6,619 nt of DNA from Sulfuricurvum sp. (lineage in GTDB: Bacteria; Campylobacterota; Campylobacteria; Campylobacterales; Sulfurimonadaceae), in the NCBI GenBank assembly GCA_022729835.1, contig DZBC01000116.1, positions 1 to 6,619 of the forward strand, read 5' to 3'. The position numbers and the translations under genes are program-made. Below, piece after piece: positions 4,021 to 6,619 of this stretch (position 1 is the stretch's first letter; the number at the start of each line of letters is the position of its first letter). The notes under the pieces are model-generated. The model had not been told where the DNA came from, searched no databases, and saw only the letters and a program-made list of their open reading frames with translations.

Positions 4021-4929
4021 TTATACCTTGTCGCTTCTGCTTTTTCGGTACGCTTCCACCGCCTCAAAGAGCTCAGGCGCCACCTCCAGCGAGAGATCAA
4101 GCAGGCTCAGACTCAGGCCAAAATCGGCGATTTTGACGTAGTCTTTGTAGGTCACAAGCAGGCTTTGCGCCCCGCTTTGATGCAAGATCGCCTCAAGTTC
4201 GGTGCGGGTGAAATAGTGATGATCGGGAAAATAGTGCTTGGCGCAGACTTCAGGCAAAAAGGCATCAAGCCGCTCAGGTCTGGCGATAGCGGTGACAAGC
4301 ACCATAGAGGAGCGTGCATCCCGCAGGTGCGTGCGGCGCATAAAACCCTCATTCTCCCTTACATGTAAGGCCTCTTTGCCGCTCCAGTGGCGTTCGCGGT
4401 AGGGGCCTGAAGGGAGGCAAAAGCTATTGGGTGTCTCTACGTCGATAAGAATGTCGAGCTTTTCGATACCGTGTTTGGAGTAGCCGTCATCCAAAAAAAC
4501 GATCCCACAACCCAGCTCAATCGCTGCTTCGATCCCTCTAAGGCGATCTTCGCTCACGATCACCACCGCGTGGGGCACCTTGTGCGCATAGACCATCGCC
4601 TCATCACCTGAGGTGTGGACATCGCAAAGTGTACGCACTCCGTCATGCACCACAAAAAGCCCGCGCGATTGCCGCCCATACCCGCGCAACACAATGGCCG
4701 GACGCGCATACACCTGTGCGAGTGCGCTCACCAAAGGCGTCTTGCCGCTACCACCAACGGTGAGGTTACCGATGCTAACGACGGGCACGCCAAGCGCTCT
4801 AGGGCGACTACGCAAAAAGCGCACATAAAGTACACCGCAATAGAGCGCCGAGAGCGGCAACAGCAACCAAGAAAGCAGCCGCTGCACGAACGTAGGAGCA
4901 TAAAAATATCGCTCGATCCACGCGACCAA
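4021..4929 (-). CDS. lpxK: Tetraacyldisaccharide 4'-kinase
   Basis: This 302-aa inner-membrane-associated kinase adds the 4'-phosphate to the lipid A precursor at the cytoplasmic face. Residues about 16-37 form a hydrophobic anchor. VSIGNLTVGGSGKTPL (51-66) contains the P-loop, RGYGR (82-86) and SGDEAMV (107-113) are family motifs, and VFLDDGYSKHGIEKLDILI (144-162) is the D-D-G-F/Y-Q-H-like Walker B region with S in place of the usual Q. FPDHHYFT (234-241) and TYKDYVKI (260-267) complete the C-terminal half. The start is TTG 4929, directly after the aminotransferase stop (TGATTG), supported by AAGGG 5 nt upstream; no ATG lies nearby. Coupling to the upstream gene is therefore likely. A 14-bp palindrome sits inside the frame at 4357-4370. 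Confidence 0.95.
   Translation of the reverse strand: MVAWIERYFYAPTFVQRLLSWLLLPLSALYCGVLYVRFLRSRPRALGVPVVSIGNLTVGGSGKTPLVSALAQVYARPAIVLRGYGRQSRGLFVVHDGVRTLCDVHTSGDEAMVYAHKVPHAVVIVSEDRLRGIEAAIELGCGIVFLDDGYSKHGIEKLDILIDVETPNSFCLPSGPYRERHWSGKEALHVRENEGFMRRTHLRDARSSMVLVTAIARPERLDAFLPEVCAKHYFPDHHYFTRTELEAILHQSGAQSLLVTYKDYVKIADFGLSLSLLDLSLEVAPELFEAVEAYRKSRSDKV
4357..4370. repeat. CCTTACATGTAAGG palindrome inside lpxK
   Basis: This is the longest palindromic copy in the window (14 bp). It is read in frame as part of A-L-H-V-R (residues 187-191 of LpxK), in a surface-like charged stretch between the conserved PSGPYRE and the C-terminal half. Its presence inside an intact gene shows that the element is not confined to spacers. 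Confidence 0.85.
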
Positions 4930-6048
4930 TCAGACCCTTGTTTTGCTCACGGCGATGATCACTTCGGCGACATAATCGATCTCTTTGTCGCTCATGCCGT
5001 AGAAGTTGGGGATGGAGAGCACCTGCTGAAAGTTACGTAGTGCGATGGGAAAGTCGTTGACACGCAAGTTGTATTTGCTTTTGTAGTAGCTCAGCAGATG
5101 CAGCGGGATGTAGTGCAGCCCCGTTTCGATGCCGCGCTCGTCGAGTTCGCGCGCAAACGAGTCGCGGTTCTTGTCGATCTTGACGACGTAAAGCGAGCAG
5201 GCATGATCTTTGTGCAGATTCGGCAGCATGACGTGGCTGATCCCTTCGAGCTTGCGGTTGTACGTAGCCGCGATCTCTTTTTGACGCGCCACAATCGTGT
5301 CGTGTTTTCTGAGCTTCTCAAGGATGTAAGCCGCATCGAGCGGGCTGATGGTGTATTTGCTACCGATATCAACAATGTCATAAATGTAGCCAAGCGCATC
5401 GGCATCGACCACCATTGCGTGGTTACGCAGCAGCGTAGCACGCTCCATGATCTCTTCATCGTCTGTGACCATCATACCGCCGTTGCTGTAGCTGTATTTG
5501 AGGTGTGGCGCAAAGCTAAAGCACGTGATATCCGCCCCCGTCGCACCGATCTTTTTACCTTTGTAGGTTGCGCCCAGCGCGTCAGTGGCGTCTTCGATAA
5601 TCTTGACATCGTAGATACGGGCGATGGTGTAAAGCCGATCCAGATTAGTGGTCTGCCCCGCGATATGGCTTACGATCACCGCTTTGAGTTTTTTAGATTT
5701 GTTGTCGGCGAGGTAGTTTTCGAGCTTGTCTAGATCGATGGTGTAGGTTTGATCCTCCACATCAATAAAAATCGGCTCCGCGTCGAAGTGGCGCACCACC
5801 TCGGGCACCGAAGGAAAGGCGTTGACAGAGCAGAGCACCTTATCGCCACGCTTGAGATCAATCGCCAACATCGCCAGATGCAGCGCACTGGTACCGTGTG
5901 AAGCTGAAAGCGCGTATTTCGCGCCGGTGTATGTCTCAAACGCAGCTTCTAGATCCTCTACGATCGCTCTTGCGTTGCCATCAAGCACCTGCTCGATACG
6001 GTGACGCTCCTCTTTACCTACTGACTCCCGATAAAACGGCACTTGCAT
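4930..6048 (-). CDS. DegT/DnrJ/EryC1/StrS family sugar aminotransferase
   Basis: This 372-aa PLP enzyme belongs to the family that transfers an amino group, usually from glutamate, to a keto sugar nucleotide. Numbering from ATG 6048: PFYRESVG at the start, the cofactor phosphate site SASHGTSALHLA (48-59), the IIEDATDALGATYKGKKIG segment with the PLP-ring aspartate (150-168), and FSFAPHLKYSYSNGGMMVTD (177-196) with the Schiff-base lysine at 184. The C-terminal domain includes ERGIETGLHYIPLHLL. Length is typical. ATG 6048 is preferred because AAGGAG lies 6 nt upstream. An ATG at 6066, overlapping the nadE stop as ATGA, would add MNKERR, which is merely the translated ribosome binding site. The substrate is unknown; adjacency to lpxK suggests a lipopolysaccharide or lipid A amino sugar, as with GnnB in Campylobacter (inference). 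Confidence 0.9.
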   Translation of the reverse strand: MQVPFYRESVGKEERHRIEQVLDGNARAIVEDLEAAFETYTGAKYALSASHGTSALHLAMLAIDLKRGDKVLCSVNAFPSVPEVVRHFDAEPIFIDVEDQTYTIDLDKLENYLADNKSKKLKAVIVSHIAGQTTNLDRLYTIARIYDVKIIEDATDALGATYKGKKIGATGADITCFSFAPHLKYSYSNGGMMVTDDEEIMERATLLRNHAMVVDADALGYIYDIVDIGSKYTISPLDAAYILEKLRKHDTIVARQKEIAATYNRKLEGISHVMLPNLHKDHACSLYVVKIDKNRDSFARELDERGIETGLHYIPLHLLSYYKSKYNLRVNDFPIALRNFQQVLSIPNFYGMSDKEIDYVAEVIIAVSKTRV

Positions 6049-6062
6049 TCTGCGCTCCTTAT

Positions 6063-6619
6063 TCATAGTGTTATGTCCCTTGGATAGTTAAAATCAAAAT
6101 TAATTGTTCTTGAGGTAAGTTTGGCGATCAGCGGCATACGACGTTTGAACTGGTTACGGTAGATCCGCTCGATGATCATATCGACCATCGCCGCATCAAA
6201 CCCTTCCGCAAGCAGTTCATCGCGCCCATAGCGCTCCTCGACATAGCGTCTAAGCACCGCATCAAGCTGTGCGTAGCTGTAGCCGAGCTCCGCCTCATCA
6301 CTCTGCCCTTCCCACAGATCGGCGGAGGGCGGCTTGTCGATGATACATGAGGGTACTTCCAAATACCGTGCCAACTCGAAAATCTCGCTTTTGTAGAGAT
6401 CGCCGATGGGGTTTAGTGCACTGGCAAGATCACCAAAAAGCGTACCGTAACCCAACATCAGCTCGCTTTTGTTGCTCGTACCCAGCACCAGAGCCGACGC
6501 TTTGGCAGAGAGATCAAAGAGCGTCGCCATGCGCAGCCGCGCCGAGAGATTGCCCGTGCGCAGCGGCGTCATAGACTCACGCGCTTCATAAGCACGCAAC
6601 ATCGGCTCGATGCTACACA
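6063..6619 (-). CDS. nadE: NAD synthetase, C-terminal part (runs off the window)
   Basis: About 184 C-terminal residues are present; the frame stays open to the window edge (first visible residues CSIEPMLRAYEAR). NadE adenylates nicotinate adenine dinucleotide and amidates it to NAD+ in the cytoplasm. Landmarks are RTGNLSARLRMATLFDLSA, LVLGTSNKSELMLGYGTLFG with the DLASALNPIGDLYKSEIF that follows, and KPPSADLWEGQSDEAELGYS, which form the deamido-NAD and ATP sites. The protein ends at TGA 6063 shortly after FKRRMPLIAKLTSRTINFDF. The size implied for the full protein (roughly 250 aa) fits the ammonia-dependent short form without a glutaminase domain. The SGGxDS P-loop would lie beyond the window. 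The gap to the aminotransferase is 14 nt. Confidence 0.96.
   Translation of the reverse strand, partial: CSIEPMLRAYEARESMTPLRTGNLSARLRMATLFDLSAKASALVLGTSNKSELMLGYGTLFGDLASALNPIGDLYKSEIFELARYLEVPSCIIDKPPSADLWEGQSDEAELGYSYAQLDAVLRRYVEERYGRDELLAEGFDAAMVDMIIERIYRNQFKRRMPLIAKLTSRTINFDFNYPRDITL

Noticed and set aside
3987..4100. Upstream extension of argB to a start at 4100
   Set aside because: It would overlap lpxK out of frame, and the extra 38 residues do not resemble the acetylglutamate kinase family.

Overview
The window looks like a chromosomal piece of a Campylobacterota (Epsilonproteobacteria) genome. The basis is the minus-strand order nadE - DegT-family aminotransferase - lpxK - argB, the protein sequences themselves, and AT-rich accessory DNA carrying toxin-antitoxin (TA) genes of kinds common in that phylum. 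I cannot name a genus.

Positions 3135-6619 are a compact minus-strand housekeeping block, visibly richer in G+C. From upstream to downstream it holds the 3' part of nadE (NAD synthesis), a PLP-dependent DegT/DnrJ/EryC1/StrS sugar aminotransferase, lpxK (lipid A 4'-kinase) and argB (N-acetylglutamate kinase). Gaps are 0-34 nt, so the four genes are probably one transcription unit. lpxK starts at a TTG directly after the aminotransferase stop.

Positions 1-3060 are a visibly AT-richer accessory island. It starts with what resembles the 3' half of a cobalamin riboswitch with no gene behind it. Four TA modules follow: (i) a minus-strand RelB/DinJ antitoxin with a YafQ-type toxin that has lost its middle and its frame; (ii) an intact plus-strand brnT-brnA pair behind a near-consensus promoter that seems to give a leaderless brnT message; (iii) a plus-strand pair of an unrecognised 75-aa protein and a RelE/ParE-type toxin; (iv) a minus-strand BrnA-like antitoxin with a BrnT-like toxin that has lost its N-terminus. 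Between modules iii and iv lies the last ~28 codons of what looks like a type IIG restriction-methylation enzyme or related N6-adenine methylase.

Dispersed repeats punctuate the island. The perfect palindrome TTACATGTAA occurs eight times in 6.6 kb, including once inside the lpxK reading frame and once in the argB leader. A ~133-bp repeat occurs twice as direct copies flanking module i. A shorter motif beginning ATACRGTGACA occurs four times in full, always in the same orientation. The palindrome resembles highly iterated genome-wide palindromes such as cyanobacterial HIP1. It and the two longer repeats are the main unexplained structure here. No transposase, integrase, tRNA or CRISPR array is visible.
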